Virus record (IMG/VR): IMGVR_UViG_3300032061_000004
Coordinates: 1 to 36,082 of that record
Source of the DNA: a virus
Reading direction: 5' to 3' (one strand)
Length of the DNA: 36,082 bases
Each line of letters opens with the position of its first letter. Position 1 is the first letter of the stretch. The position numbers and the translations under genes were made by a program. This document shows positions 23,516 to 30,642 of the stretch, piece after piece. The notes beneath the pieces are model-generated. The model searched no databases, was not told where the DNA came from, and was given only the letters and a program-made list of their open reading frames with translations.

Positions 23516-23926
23516 TTACATAAAGTTTAATAAATTATTTTCTATATCTTCTTTTGTTGCCTGTGTGTCTAAGATTATAAAATCAAGAACTTTGCTATAA
23601 ACTTCTTCAAATTTCTCTTGCGACATATTAGCGAATGAGATTGAATCGGCTTCAATAAAACTACCCTTACTTGTAGCATAGACTGTATAAAATCCGCTTT
23701 TAATCAGTGCATATTTACGATATACTTCTAGCGGAGCATCAATACTTTTACTATTTTCACATCCTAACTTTAACAAAGCAAAGAATTTTTTTAAGAATAA
23801 GTAATTACGCTCCTTCTTTATGCTGCAAGAATATACCCCCCCTATTTTAAGGTGTTTTTTCTCATTAAAATCTGATGGATATAATGGTATGAGCCCATCA
23901 TTAGTATTCTTACAGTAAATAATCAT
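23516..23926 (-). CDS. DUF1367 family phage protein
   Basis: 136 residues. The family layout is seen: an N-terminal LIPLYPSDFNEKKHLKIGGV strand-turn, then IKKERNYLFLKKFFALLKLG, then PLEVYRKYALIKSGFYTVYA, and ADSISFANMSQEKFEEVYSK near the end. Members are common in phage recombination regions, often with NinB or RusA genes; their function is not established. It overlaps the upstream HNH gene by four bases. Confidence 0.8.
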   Translation of the reverse strand: MIIYCKNTNDGLIPLYPSDFNEKKHLKIGGVYSCSIKKERNYLFLKKFFALLKLGCENSKSIDAPLEVYRKYALIKSGFYTVYATSKGSFIEADSISFANMSQEKFEEVYSKVLDFIILDTQATKEDIENNLLNFM

Positions 23927-24426
23927 TTAATCGCCTCTAAGTAAGATAAATGAGCTTCTTCTGCGGTTTTGAATGTTCCTAAATGCGTTCGTTTTTCTCC
24001 ATCCCAATATTGCGCCCTAAATTTATCCTTTGATGGATAGACTCCAGTAGGCAAATTGTGTTTTCTCCCATTTTGGATAAAGCCCTTAGAAACATTTTTC
24101 CTATGTCTTAAAATTTGTAGATTGTTAATGTTATCGTTTGTCTTATTGCCGTCAATGTGGTCTATTACGAAACCTCTTTCGGGTAGTCTATTATTAAAAT
24201 AAAGCCAAACCAAATGACTACGCTTAATTGTCCATAATTTATGATTTTTGTAGAGACTATATCTATAATATCCTTGGTTTAAAACAGGCTTTAAAATTCT
24301 TTCAGTAAACTTAAATTCATTTTGAGTGTCTCTCGGGAGACTTTTTACCTGTCCCAATCCATTATATTGATAAATTCCTTCATAATTTGGGATTGGTTGC
24401 CATGTATTTCTGCAAAGTATTTTCAT
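23923..24426 (-). CDS. HNH homing endonuclease with NUMOD4 and AP2-like domains
   Basis: 167 residues. NUMOD4 at 8-32 (TWQPIPNYEGIYQYNGLGQV), HNH at about 70-112 with His 71, VIDHIDGNKTNDNINNLQIL, and an AP2-like DNA-binding domain at 126-165 (TGVYPSKDKFRAQYWDGEKR). Such genes are selfish elements that cut DNA at sites lacking them and spread by repair. It is not inside an intron here, so it is free-standing. The ATGA link with DUF1367 shows it has settled into the operon, and a stem-loop precedes it. Confidence 0.9.
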   Translation of the reverse strand: MKILCRNTWQPIPNYEGIYQYNGLGQVKSLPRDTQNEFKFTERILKPVLNQGYYRYSLYKNHKLWTIKRSHLVWLYFNNRLPERGFVIDHIDGNKTNDNINNLQILRHRKNVSKGFIQNGRKHNLPTGVYPSKDKFRAQYWDGEKRTHLGTFKTAEEAHLSYLEAIK

Positions 24427-24472
24427 AACTCTATTAATACCTGTTTAATCAAACGCTTTAATTAATAACGGA

Positions 24473-24509
24473 TGCTTAATCGAGAACCAAAAAACGGTCT
24501 CGATAAGCA
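24473..24509 (-). promoter_or_regulatory. Stem-loop between a zinc protein gene and the HNH gene
   Basis: TGCTTATCGAG (24509-24499) pairs with CTCGATTAAGCA (24484-24473) with one bulged T, extended by ACC/GGT around a T-rich loop. It begins five bases after a stop codon. The 5' arm repeats elsewhere (33,659-33,673). Confidence 0.55.
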
Positions 24510-24513
24510 GGTG

Positions 24514-24741
24514 TTATGTGAAACTTTGGCTATCATATCCACAATTCATACATATTTTACAAATAACGTGTATTGTTTTTCTTCCGCACTTAGGGCATAC
24601 TCCAGCTTCTTCACCCGCCTGTTCTTCTGGCGTACAATTTCTTTCTTTGATTAAATCACTATAATGCTCTGCCTGGCTTTTCATTGGGTTTGTATGCACT
24701 CTCATGTAAGCATCACCCCAACATTTCTCACAACTTGGCAT
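24514..24741 (-). CDS. Small zinc-binding phage protein
   Basis: 75 residues. It starts MPSCEKCWGDAYMR, a form familiar in phage proteins, and has further Cys pairs CPKCG near 49-53 and CKICMNCG near 62-69, enough for two zinc sites. The middle has SDLIKERNCTPEEQAGEEAG. Such proteins occur widely in early regions; no function is established. GGAAGGATGG precedes ATG. Confidence 0.75.
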   Translation of the reverse strand: MPSCEKCWGDAYMRVHTNPMKSQAEHYSDLIKERNCTPEEQAGEEAGVCPKCGRKTIHVICKICMNCGYDSQSFT

Positions 24742-24849
24742 ATTACCATCCTTCCGCCAAAGTCCACATAACTACTGACTCAACAAAGACGGCATATCTG
24801 GTTCGGCTTATTTTAGTTTATAATACATTTATTAAATTATACACCTATT
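24742..24849. other. 108-base gap without a gene
   Basis: AT-rich intergenic sequence with no ORF, strong hairpin or recognisable promoter. Confidence 0.5.
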
Positions 24850-25134
24850 CTAAAATGGCAAATCATCTTCATCTTGTGTACCTTCAATTTCCGGCTTACT
24901 ACTCGGTTGGCTATCCGGTTTCTGATGATCATTCAAATAAGCCGTATGAGTGTCTCCATATTTACCCGGCTTATGCATTCTCGTTATTTTAAGTTTAACT
25001 TTGCCGTCTTTATCTCTATTTTCTTGCAAGAATTCAATAAACTTATCTACGTTAATAGTTGATAAAAAGAAAGCTCCATATTGACCAATTATTTCCTTGT
25101 AATAAATCCCTTTTGTGTATGTTTTGTCTGCCAT
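24850..25134 (-). CDS. SSB-like protein with an acidic DDLPF tail
   Basis: 94 residues from ATG 25,134, chosen because AGGGG precedes it and it avoids overlap with the ERF gene; a longer form from 25,167 would overlap. The body (KGIYYKEIIGQYGAFFLSTI; VKLKITRMHKPGKYGDTHTA) resembles a small OB-like fold seen in phage ssDNA-binding proteins. A disordered linker with Ser and Pro leads to EDDLPF, like the SSB tip DDDIPF that recruits replication and repair proteins. It follows the ERF gene directly, so it likely coats single strands during annealing. Confidence 0.75.
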   Translation of the reverse strand: MADKTYTKGIYYKEIIGQYGAFFLSTINVDKFIEFLQENRDKDGKVKLKITRMHKPGKYGDTHTAYLNDHQKPDSQPSSKPEIEGTQDEDDLPF

Positions 25135-25135
25135 G

Positions 25136-25906
25136 TTATCCCCTATTCTTGTTTTTTTCAGCTTCAATATTACCCTTAATATCCGAGAATGTTTTTTTAT
25201 GTGTTTCTCTTTCTGATTGATTCATCTTATTCCATAATGATGTTAATGCTTTGGTAGTTTCACAAGACTTAATTAACTTTTCCCAATTGACATCGTTTAT
25301 AACTGCCGGTTTTTTCTCTTGCGGAGCCGGTATAGATTCTTTCTTACCGCTTGTTGATGATTCACCGTCGTTATCGTCTTCAGCGGTACTTAGTCCTAAT
25401 ACACCAATTAGAGTATAACGTTGTAAATAAGTCCGTGTGCTGCCAATTGATTGAATGTCGTTTTTACTTCCACTTGTGTCTTTACCTGCCTGCATTGTTG
25501 AAGATTCACTATGTCCATCAATATGGCTTAATATACAGGTACATTTTATTACTCCATTTTCTTCAAACTCCCAACGATATGATAAGCCATTTTTTTTAAG
25601 AATTGGTTTTATGATTTTTATAATGTAAGGAAGCGGAGCATAATTGTATCTAACATTACCACCCCTGCTTGATGGGAAATCTACTTTTTTTGGTTTTTTA
25701 ATTTCCGGCAGTTCATTCTGGAAATTAGTCATTGCAGAAAGAAAAGACTTTTTAGCTTGCGATTTTTCCCACCGTTCCTGCAAATTCATAAGTCTCTCCA
25801 GCGTATCTATTCCCGCACCCTGAGCAAGAGCTTGTGATATTAAACTATGTGGAGAGTTCCCGACTAGTTCTTGTGTATTTTCTTTTGTTGTTATTTCTTC
25901 GTTCAT
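25136..25906 (-). CDS. erf: ERF family single-strand annealing protein
   Basis: 256 residues. The ERF core is clear: LQERWEKSQAKKSFLSAMTN, then FQNELPEIKKPKKVDFPSS, then YNYAPLPYIIKIIKPILKKN, then GLSYRWEFEENG, and DIQSIGSTRTYLQRYTLIGV with the following LGLSTAEDDND. ERF proteins anneal complementary single strands and promote circularisation of phage DNA, as in P22. The C-terminal part is a charged linker and a small helical domain. Neighbours are an SSB-like protein and a nuclease two genes upstream, a complete annealing set. Confidence 0.92.
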   Translation of the reverse strand: MNEEITTKENTQELVGNSPHSLISQALAQGAGIDTLERLMNLQERWEKSQAKKSFLSAMTNFQNELPEIKKPKKVDFPSSRGGNVRYNYAPLPYIIKIIKPILKKNGLSYRWEFEENGVIKCTCILSHIDGHSESSTMQAGKDTSGSKNDIQSIGSTRTYLQRYTLIGVLGLSTAEDDNDGESSTSGKKESIPAPQEKKPAVINDVNWEKLIKSCETTKALTSLWNKMNQSERETHKKTFSDIKGNIEAEKNKNRG

Positions 25907-25907
25907 G

Positions 25908-26597
25908 TTAACTCCTGCTTACTGGTATTTTTTCAGAATGTAATTTTACACCCGGAATAGAGATAGTGCCTTTTGTAGCTTGAGCTATTTTATTTAATGC
26001 CGATTGATTCGGTAGTTTATATTCGTCTGGTAACTTCGCAAAGTCAATGACTTCCGCCGTCCACTGTTCTCTGAAAGACATTCCTTTAGGTGTTTCAATT
26101 GCAGGAGCTACTACTGGAACGTTTACCGGTTCAATGTTCTCTTTTTGTTCTTCAAGTGCTTCTGCTTTTTCGTCTTTACCGGAAGCCTTTGCACGTTCAA
26201 TACGAGCTTCTAATTTTTTACGTTCCTTTTCAGCTTCTAAATCCGCAAGTCTTTGTAATTCTGCCTGTTTTTCTCTTGCGATTCTTTCTTGCTCATTAAC
26301 ATAGCCTACCATTAAAGATTTTACCTTACTCTCAGCCGTTGACAATAAACCTAATGGAGTCCTGAACAATTCCTGTATTTTCTTTTTTGCATCGTCAAGC
26401 GGTTTTACAATATCCTTCCGCTGTGATTCAAGTTCTTTGTAACGTGTTTTAACATCTTTTAGAAAGTCCGTTGCGCTTGTATATTCCGCTTGGTTTGAGA
26501 TAACTAAAGATTTGCTTCTTTCAGATAAAGCAACAACATCTTTGCTATCTGATTCAACTTGTTCAACGTCAATTGGTTGTACTGATATTTGTGTCAT
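25908..26597 (-). CDS. Coiled-coil protein associated with the recombination set
   Basis: 229 residues, one base before the ERF gene. Residues about 30-160 are long helices with coiled-coil character (DFLKDVKTRYKELESQRKDI; EKERKKLEARIERAKASGKD). The C-terminal domain has FREQWTAEVIDFAKLPDEYK and ends PGVKLHSEKIPVSRS, a pattern I recall from phage proteins encoded beside ERF or RecT genes. The role is not established; it could hold the nuclease and annealase together or bind DNA. GGGG precedes ATG. Confidence 0.7.
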   Translation of the reverse strand: MTQISVQPIDVEQVESDSKDVVALSERSKSLVISNQAEYTSATDFLKDVKTRYKELESQRKDIVKPLDDAKKKIQELFRTPLGLLSTAESKVKSLMVGYVNEQERIAREKQAELQRLADLEAEKERKKLEARIERAKASGKDEKAEALEEQKENIEPVNVPVVAPAIETPKGMSFREQWTAEVIDFAKLPDEYKLPNQSALNKIAQATKGTISIPGVKLHSEKIPVSRS

Positions 26598-27178
26598 ATT
26601 AACCCCTTTTTATAATTATAGATTGTTAGTGCTGCTAAAAATATTTTATCGTCATAAAGACCGTTGTTCGGCTCTACTTTATACCCTGTTTCGGAAAGAT
26701 AAACTATTAATCTTTTCTTTATCATTTCCTTTTTAGGCCTTCCTAAATCATAGAGCAATTTATAAGCTGCTGTTTGAATCTCATGTACTTTCTGTTTTGT
26801 ACCGCTTTTAATATCAACTAATGTTTTTACTGATTGAGCAATCCCAACTCTGTCAAGTGTTCCCGCAAAGCTATATTTTGGATGATAGTATATTTGCTCA
26901 ATTTCTTTAATTTGGAAATCATAATCTTTCTTGAACTTAATCCAACCATTGAGATAATTTCTTAATACAGGGTGCAAATCGTCAATGTCAAGTATATTTT
27001 GATCATATAATTCAGTAGCTTTATGAACCTTAGTCCCCAAATCTCCCTTTTCTTCCAATAGTTCCTTTGACACCCATTCAAGGTCAACAAGTTTAGAATA
27101 TTCCATTATTTGAGTAACCGAAGGAATAACTTTGCCATCAAATTTATATTCGTGTTTCTCAGCATCAAAAGTTAACAT
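26594..27178 (-). CDS. PD-(D/E)XK exonuclease, RecB/Cas4-like
   Basis: 194 residues. Motifs in order: IPSVTQIMEYSK at 18-29, GTKVHKATEL with His 52, KYSFAGTLDRVGI with Asp 109, LVDIKSGTKQKVHEIQTAAY with Asp 122, Lys 124 and Gln 135. These are the active-site pattern of the RecB-type nuclease family, lacking the four Cys of the Cas4 Fe-S type. It likely resects DNA ends so that ERF can anneal. ATGA overlap with the coiled-coil gene. Confidence 0.88.
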   Translation of the reverse strand: MLTFDAEKHEYKFDGKVIPSVTQIMEYSKLVDLEWVSKELLEEKGDLGTKVHKATELYDQNILDIDDLHPVLRNYLNGWIKFKKDYDFQIKEIEQIYYHPKYSFAGTLDRVGIAQSVKTLVDIKSGTKQKVHEIQTAAYKLLYDLGRPKKEMIKKRLIVYLSETGYKVEPNNGLYDDKIFLAALTIYNYKKGLI

Positions 27179-27193
27179 CTTACCCCTTTTTAT

Positions 27194-27523
27194 TTATTGT
27201 ACTTCTTTAATGTGAACTGGAATGCTATCATCTTTAAAAATATTATCTATTTTCTTTTGGCAATCTTCTTTTGTAGGGCTGATAAAAACTGTTTTTATCC
27301 AAGGTGAATCAGTACCTTTCACTTTTAACGCAACCCATCCATCCAATGGCTGCCGGACTTCTTCAATCCACTCATCAAAGTTAAATTCAGGATCGTCAAT
27401 CTTACCTAAATATGAACCGCTTAAATAAATATTGCTGGTTGCTCTGTCTATGACTATTGGATATCCCTTTTTAAAAAAAGGGCAAAATGGATAATCTTTC
27501 TTCAATACATATTTCTTTTCCAT
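27194..27523 (-). CDS. Unknown early protein
   Basis: 109 residues, one-base overlap with the next upstream gene. Mixed alpha/beta protein with short strands (VIDRATSNIYLSGSYLGKID), a WVALKVKGTDSPWIKTVF segment and a C-terminal helix (KEDCQKKIDNIFKDD). No family recognised. It lies between nuclease and orphan genes and is transcribed with them. Confidence 0.58.
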   Translation of the reverse strand: MEKKYVLKKDYPFCPFFKKGYPIVIDRATSNIYLSGSYLGKIDDPEFNFDEWIEEVRQPLDGWVALKVKGTDSPWIKTVFISPTKEDCQKKIDNIFKDDSIPVHIKEVQ

Positions 27524-27741
27524 TACTTTATCTCCTTAATTTCTATTTCTACTCGCAATGGTTTTTTATCAGTCCATTTAACGTTTTTAAATGGAGAGTG
27601 TGGTAAATATATGTTATCGCTATTTGACCACCAACAACAGTATATCATATCTTTGTATGGTTTATTCAGATAGAAATGAATATAGTCATTTTTATCTCTT
27701 GCCACCCATCCTTTTAGTTTTATTGCTTTTGTATCAGCCAT
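27523..27741 (-). CDS. Small phage protein with GWVARDK motif
   Basis: 72 residues. Begins MADTKAIKLKGWVARDKND, then YIHFYLNKPYKD and CWWSNSDNIYLP, the pattern of a small beta-rich phage protein I recall in early regions (short strands around GWVARD, ending with a PLRVEIEIKE strand). No function is known. Confidence 0.65.
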   Translation of the reverse strand: MADTKAIKLKGWVARDKNDYIHFYLNKPYKDMIYCCWWSNSDNIYLPHSPFKNVKWTDKKPLRVEIEIKEIK

Positions 27742-27751
27742 TAGAATCCTC

Positions 27752-28057
27752 TTATTTACTATATTTATAAAAGTTATTTTTATTCAGAATTATGATTATT
27801 CTAAGCATTGGTAAAATGTGAATAGTAAAAGCAGATGCTATCTTGTTCCAATTAAATCCGACTACAAAATTAGTTGGCTTAAATACAAAATAAATTCTCG
27901 GCAAAGAACAAACAGGGCAATATGAACCAACCTTAGACTTGTTAGCGATTTCAGAATGTCCACATTTGTCGCACTTAATAATTATAGTGCCATCATGATA
28001 ATCACTTTCATACCCCATTATTTCTAATCTTGAACCAAGGAATTTATATATATTCAT
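27752..28057 (-). CDS. Zinc-ribbon protein with a hydrophobic C-terminus
   Basis: 101 residues, ATGA overlap with the regulator upstream. The zinc ribbon is C-DKC near 29-32 and C-PVC near 48-51 (IIIKCDKCGHSE; GSYCPVCS). The last 40 residues contain hydrophobic stretches (IASAFTIHILPMLRIIIILN) that could form a membrane segment. No family recognised. Confidence 0.6.
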   Translation of the reverse strand: MNIYKFLGSRLEIMGYESDYHDGTIIIKCDKCGHSEIANKSKVGSYCPVCSLPRIYFVFKPTNFVVGFNWNKIASAFTIHILPMLRIIIILNKNNFYKYSK

Positions 28058-28230
28058 TTACATCTCCTTTTGGGTTTGTCTTTTGAATAATCATCAATAA
28101 GTTCGATTATTTTTTCGCCTTTCGTTATTCTCTTACCTGTCTGACCTTTCTCAAGGTTAAGTTTATTGGTGAAACTATTCCATATTGATTCAGGTATTTT
28201 TTCTAAAAGGTATGTTATCATTTTTGGCAT
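28054..28230 (-). CDS. Small ribbon-helix-helix-like regulator
   Basis: 58 residues from the ATG at 28,230 with AGGA upstream; the longer ORF start falls before the promoter-proximal site and is not needed. MPKMITYLLEKIPESIWNSF, then RITKGEKIIELIDDYSK, fits a strand followed by two helices as in Arc/CopG repressors. Its own promoter lies just upstream with an inverted repeat TAAGT-TT-ACTTA between the two elements, suggesting autoregulation. The fold call is moderate. Confidence 0.6.
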   Translation of the reverse strand: MPKMITYLLEKIPESIWNSFTNKLNLEKGQTGKRITKGEKIIELIDDYSKDKPKRRCK

Positions 28231-28254
28231 GCTGTATTCCTTATTTGTTCTAAA

Positions 28255-28285
28255 CAAAGCTAAGTAAACTTAAGATAAAAGTCAA
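28255..28285 (-). promoter_or_regulatory. Bacteroidota-type promoter TTG-N20-TAnnTTTG with inverted repeat
   Basis: On the - strand TTGAC (28285-28281) is followed after TTG by 20 bases and then TAGCTTTG (28262-28255). TAAGTTTACTTA (28272-28261), an inverted repeat with a two-base centre, lies between the elements and touches the -7 element. It drives the small regulator 25 bases downstream. Confidence 0.75.
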
Positions 28286-28295
28286 GACAAATATA

Positions 28296-28601
28296 TTATT
28301 TCTCAAATAAACTTTTATTTTTCTTCGCTTCGTATCTACGTTTCATATCTCGTAGTAATTTAAGGCTACGTTTCAACTTTATTTCTTGTTCATCAAATTC
28401 TTTCGGGTCTTTGGCCATGATGTATCCTTTGTCCGTTCCCTTGATAAGATTACCTTCTTCTTTCAGCTGCCGGACATAGCGTCTAACCATGCGGGTATTT
28501 ATTTCTAAGGGAACTGAAATATCATATTGTAAAACTGGTTGGTATCTCTGAATAATCCAGAGTACTTTTTCTTTTACTGTTTTGTCAAGTTCAATTTTCA
28601 T
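28296..28601 (-). CDS. Winged-helix DNA-binding protein
   Basis: 101 residues. Helix-turn-helix pattern DISVPLEINTRMVRRYVRQL, then KEEGNLIKGTDKGYIMA as the wing, and a basic C-terminal helix (LKRSLKLLRDMKRRYEAKKN). The family resembles small phage wHTH proteins with regulatory or replication roles. It lies at the end of the operon before the second promoter and overlaps the upstream gene by 11 bases. Confidence 0.72.
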   Translation of the reverse strand: MKIELDKTVKEKVLWIIQRYQPVLQYDISVPLEINTRMVRRYVRQLKEEGNLIKGTDKGYIMAKDPKEFDEQEIKLKRSLKLLRDMKRRYEAKKNKSLFEK

Positions 28602-29004
28602 TATTAACCCCGCTTAAATAAAATATTATCCCTTCACAATAAGGCAAGCCATCTTCGTTAATAGTAAATTTTGTATGAGTAATATCAGTTTCGTAAATCC
28701 ACGAATATCCAGTATCATTCCAAATTGCTTCAATCTTTTTGGCTGATTCTAATTCTTTTTTGAAATATGGGCAATCTTCATCATCACATTCGTTTTGCAG
28801 CAATCCTTTGTCTGTTAAATATGCAGTACCCCCATTATAACATCCTATCTCATCGTTTATAGCCCCAGCGAATTCCATTAAATCATCAGAATAACCATAA
28901 ACAATTACTAAATTATTATCTTTCGCAATTTTTTCTATTTCTGGGGTAATCTCGTTCCCGCGTTCTCGCCCATTTAACTGATTCGCTAGTTCTTCTCTAG
29001 TCAT
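28591..29004 (-). CDS. Conserved-looking phage protein with ELANQLNGRE motif
   Basis: 137 residues. It begins MTREELANQLNGRERGNEIT, continues LVIVYGYSDDLMEFAGAIND, then a YNGGTAYLTDKGLL segment and a pair of Cys (ECDDEDCPYFKKELESAKKI). This pattern is one I recognise in many tailed phages, with no known function. It ends just inside the wHTH gene. A helper role in phage DNA metabolism is possible but not supported. Confidence 0.75.
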   Translation of the reverse strand: MTREELANQLNGRERGNEITPEIEKIAKDNNLVIVYGYSDDLMEFAGAINDEIGCYNGGTAYLTDKGLLQNECDDEDCPYFKKELESAKKIEAIWNDTGYSWIYETDITHTKFTINEDGLPYCEGIIFYLSGVNNEN

Positions 29005-29045
29005 TTTTTATTTCCCTAATATATGTTTATTAATATATGTAGTTT

Positions 29046-29306
29046 TCATTTTACACCCGTTCCGTTGCAATTAGTGCAAGGCACATCTTCAGGCGGGTTT
29101 ACTTGACGGCTTGATCTTACAGTACCGGCAACTACTTTTTCACCCCCGCAGCAAGGGCAAATAAGATTTTCTAATTCTTTTAATTCGGCTTCAAGGTCTT
29201 TTATCACTATTATACGATAAAATTCTGGTAATTTTGAATTTGAATCATAATAATTTATCAACATTTTTTTTATATTTATGCTTTCTCTGATCTTCTCGAT
29301 TGTCAT
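29046..29306 (-). CDS. DnaJ-type zinc-finger protein
   Basis: 86 residues. The C-terminal 40 residues hold CPCCGGEKVVAGTVRSSRQV and CTNCNGTG, two Cys pairs as in half of a DnaJ zinc domain. The N-terminal part is helical (ESINIKKMLINYYDS; IKDLEAELKELENLI). It overlaps the next upstream gene by four bases. Function unknown; zinc proteins of this shape are common in phage early regions. Confidence 0.65.
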   Translation of the reverse strand: MTIEKIRESINIKKMLINYYDSNSKLPEFYRIIVIKDLEAELKELENLICPCCGGEKVVAGTVRSSRQVNPPEDVPCTNCNGTGVK

Positions 29307-29524
29307 TTTATCCCCTTTTTTATATATATTTTATATATAGGTGCTTCACCATTACTATAATTATTTGCACTTTCAATATCTTTAAATACTGGTATAGCCC
29401 CTATCATCCCATCACACCATTTAAGAGCCAAATTATGTGGAATACCTAAGAAATCTATATCGATATCTTCTTTTACTACTCCTACTACATATTGTTCAAC
29501 TAAAGATACTTTATCATCTTTCAT
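29303..29524 (-). CDS. Unknown small protein
   Basis: 73 residues. Compact, acidic N-terminus (DKVSLVEQYVVGVVKEDIDI), a KWCDGMIGAIPVFKDIESAN segment and a C-terminal strand (IYKIYIKKGIK). It is linked by an ATGA overlap to the zinc-finger gene. No family recognised. Confidence 0.58.
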   Translation of the reverse strand: MKDDKVSLVEQYVVGVVKEDIDIDFLGIPHNLALKWCDGMIGAIPVFKDIESANNYSNGEAPIYKIYIKKGIK

Positions 29525-29570
29525 ACTTATCCCCTTTTTATTATTGGCTCACAATATGGTTGAATATATA

Positions 29571-30095
29571 TTAGGCGTGTTTGTTACCTATCTCACAGCC
29601 TAAGCAAAGTTGTTTATCACTATACCCTATATCATCAAATTCAAGTTGTGTATATTCGGTATTATAAGGGTATGGGTAGATTAAATTTTTAAGTTGTTCA
29701 TCTGTCAACCTTGTTCTAACTCTCATTTCTATTATAAAATCATCATCTAAATCAGCAATAATCTTTTTTAATTTACCCACATTTAATGGCTTTCCCCCAG
29801 CCGGATCACTTTCAAACGTTGCATTTTCAAAAATCTCTTTAATATCATTTAGTCTAACTACTTTTTCTTTGTTACTAATTTCTTCAGCTAATTCCAAGCA
29901 AAGTCTCTTATACTTTTCATCGGCAATTCTCCAGCCATTTGTATAACCTAATTTTTTCTCAATCATATTTGCTATTTCTGCAATTTCCGGCATAAAATGA
30001 TTCTCTAATTCACAGTAGGGACAATTTGTAATTGCATCCGTTATCATATTATGTTTTTCGCATTTCATTTTATTTATAACTCCAATGTTGTCCAT
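29571..30095 (-). CDS. Protein with an N-terminal Cys/His pair region, unknown function
   Basis: 174 residues. Near the N-terminus MKCEKHN and NCPYCELENHF give a C-x2-H plus C-x2-C zinc-like set. A helical middle (IANMIEKKLGYTNGWRIADE; LCLELAEEISNKEKVVRLND) and an acidic C-terminal domain (LDDDFIIEMRVRTRLTDEQL) follow. GGTG precedes the ATG at 30,095; a second ATG ten codons in has GGAG 11 bases before it and is an alternative start. It lies directly downstream of the tRNA-like element, so RNase P-type processing could free its mRNA. Confidence 0.58.
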   Translation of the reverse strand: MDNIGVINKMKCEKHNMITDAITNCPYCELENHFMPEIAEIANMIEKKLGYTNGWRIADEKYKRLCLELAEEISNKEKVVRLNDIKEIFENATFESDPAGGKPLNVGKLKKIIADLDDDFIIEMRVRTRLTDEQLKNLIYPYPYNTEYTQLEFDDIGYSDKQLCLGCEIGNKHA

Positions 30096-30115
30096 TTCAC
30101 ACCTATTTTTTATTT

Positions 30116-30228
30116 GGGAGCTAGCAGGATTCGAACCTGCATGTTTGTAGCTGAGCTCCGTGGGTTGTCATTCCTGACACTACAAACTTAAACCCCAGTT
30201 AGCGTCTAACCATTCCGCCATAGCTCCC
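30116..30228 (-). tRNA. tRNA-like element, Leu-like D arm, degenerate anticodon arm
   Basis: 113 bases. An 8-bp acceptor stem GGGAGCTA/TAGCTCCC encloses a Leu/Ser-like D arm (TGGCGGAATGGTTAGACGC) and a perfect T arm (GCAGG-TTCGAAT-CCTGC). The segment where the anticodon arm should be (TAACTGGGGTTTAAG) has the 5' half of a Leu-type arm with a possible TAA anticodon, but no matching 3' half follows. Instead an 8-bp stem GTTTGTAG/CTACAAAC encloses a TGTCA-GGAA-TGACA hairpin. At 113 bases it is long for a tRNA. It may be a tRNA with an insertion, a decayed tRNA, or a tRNA mimic used for RNA processing. No CCA is encoded. Confidence 0.6.
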
Positions 30229-30238
30229 ATGAATTAAT
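30220..30238. repeat. 19-bp direct repeat, left copy (tRNA 5' end)
   Basis: ATAGCTCCCATGAATTAAT, identical to 30624-30642. This copy covers the first nine bases of the tRNA-like element and the stop codon of the adjacent gene. Confidence 0.9.
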
Positions 30239-30620
30239 CTATTTGCTCAAAATTATCTTCAAAATATTTTCGAGCAACATACCATTGATCTTTATGATTC
30301 TTGGGATTTCTTGCAACCATCCCCATATCATTATTTGGATCATCTTCCTTACTTACAGATATGATTGATAAGTCTTCACCCTTTATATATGGGCGCATTT
30401 CGGCAATATTGGTACGACGGTATTTCTTGAACTCTGACATACATTCTCCTGTTTTTATTATATTAGTTATTTTGATGATTTCGCTATCAATGGGTACTCC
30501 ATTTTTAGCGCAACAATCTTCACACCACATTATAGCTGGCATTTCTCCTTTTGGGTTCATTCTGTGTAGAGTTACATTATCTTTAAAAATATCTTTACTG
30601 CAATTATTGCATTTAGTCAT
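30234..30620 (-). CDS. Fused zinc-ribbon and MSEFKKYRR-type phage protein
   Basis: 128 residues. Residues 1-60 are a zinc ribbon (CNNCSKDIF; LHRMNPKGEMPAIMWCEDCC). Residues 61-128 (MSEFKKYRRTNIAEMRPYIK, then MGMVARNPKNHKDQWYVARK) look like a small phage protein that I recall as a stand-alone gene. The junction retains AGGAG followed by ATG at 30,440, so the second part may also be made alone (68 residues). This looks like loss of a stop codon between two adjacent genes. The gene is enclosed by 19-bp direct repeats, and its ribosome site GGGAG is inside the right copy. Confidence 0.72.
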   Translation of the reverse strand: MTKCNNCSKDIFKDNVTLHRMNPKGEMPAIMWCEDCCAKNGVPIDSEIIKITNIIKTGECMSEFKKYRRTNIAEMRPYIKGEDLSIISVSKEDDPNNDMGMVARNPKNHKDQWYVARKYFEDNFEQID

Positions 30621-30623
30621 TTA

Positions 30624-30642
30624 ATAGCTCCCATGAATTAAT
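30624..30642. repeat. 19-bp direct repeat, right copy (ribosome site)
   Basis: Identical to 30220-30238. On the - strand it holds GGGAG seven bases before ATG 30,620 and the end of the small TM gene, including its stop codon. Confidence 0.9.

Noticed and set aside
30116-30228. Reading the tRNA-like element as tRNA-Sec
   Set aside because: The 8-bp acceptor and long insert fit, but there is no UCA anticodon and the D arm is Leu-like rather than the long tRNA-Sec D stem.
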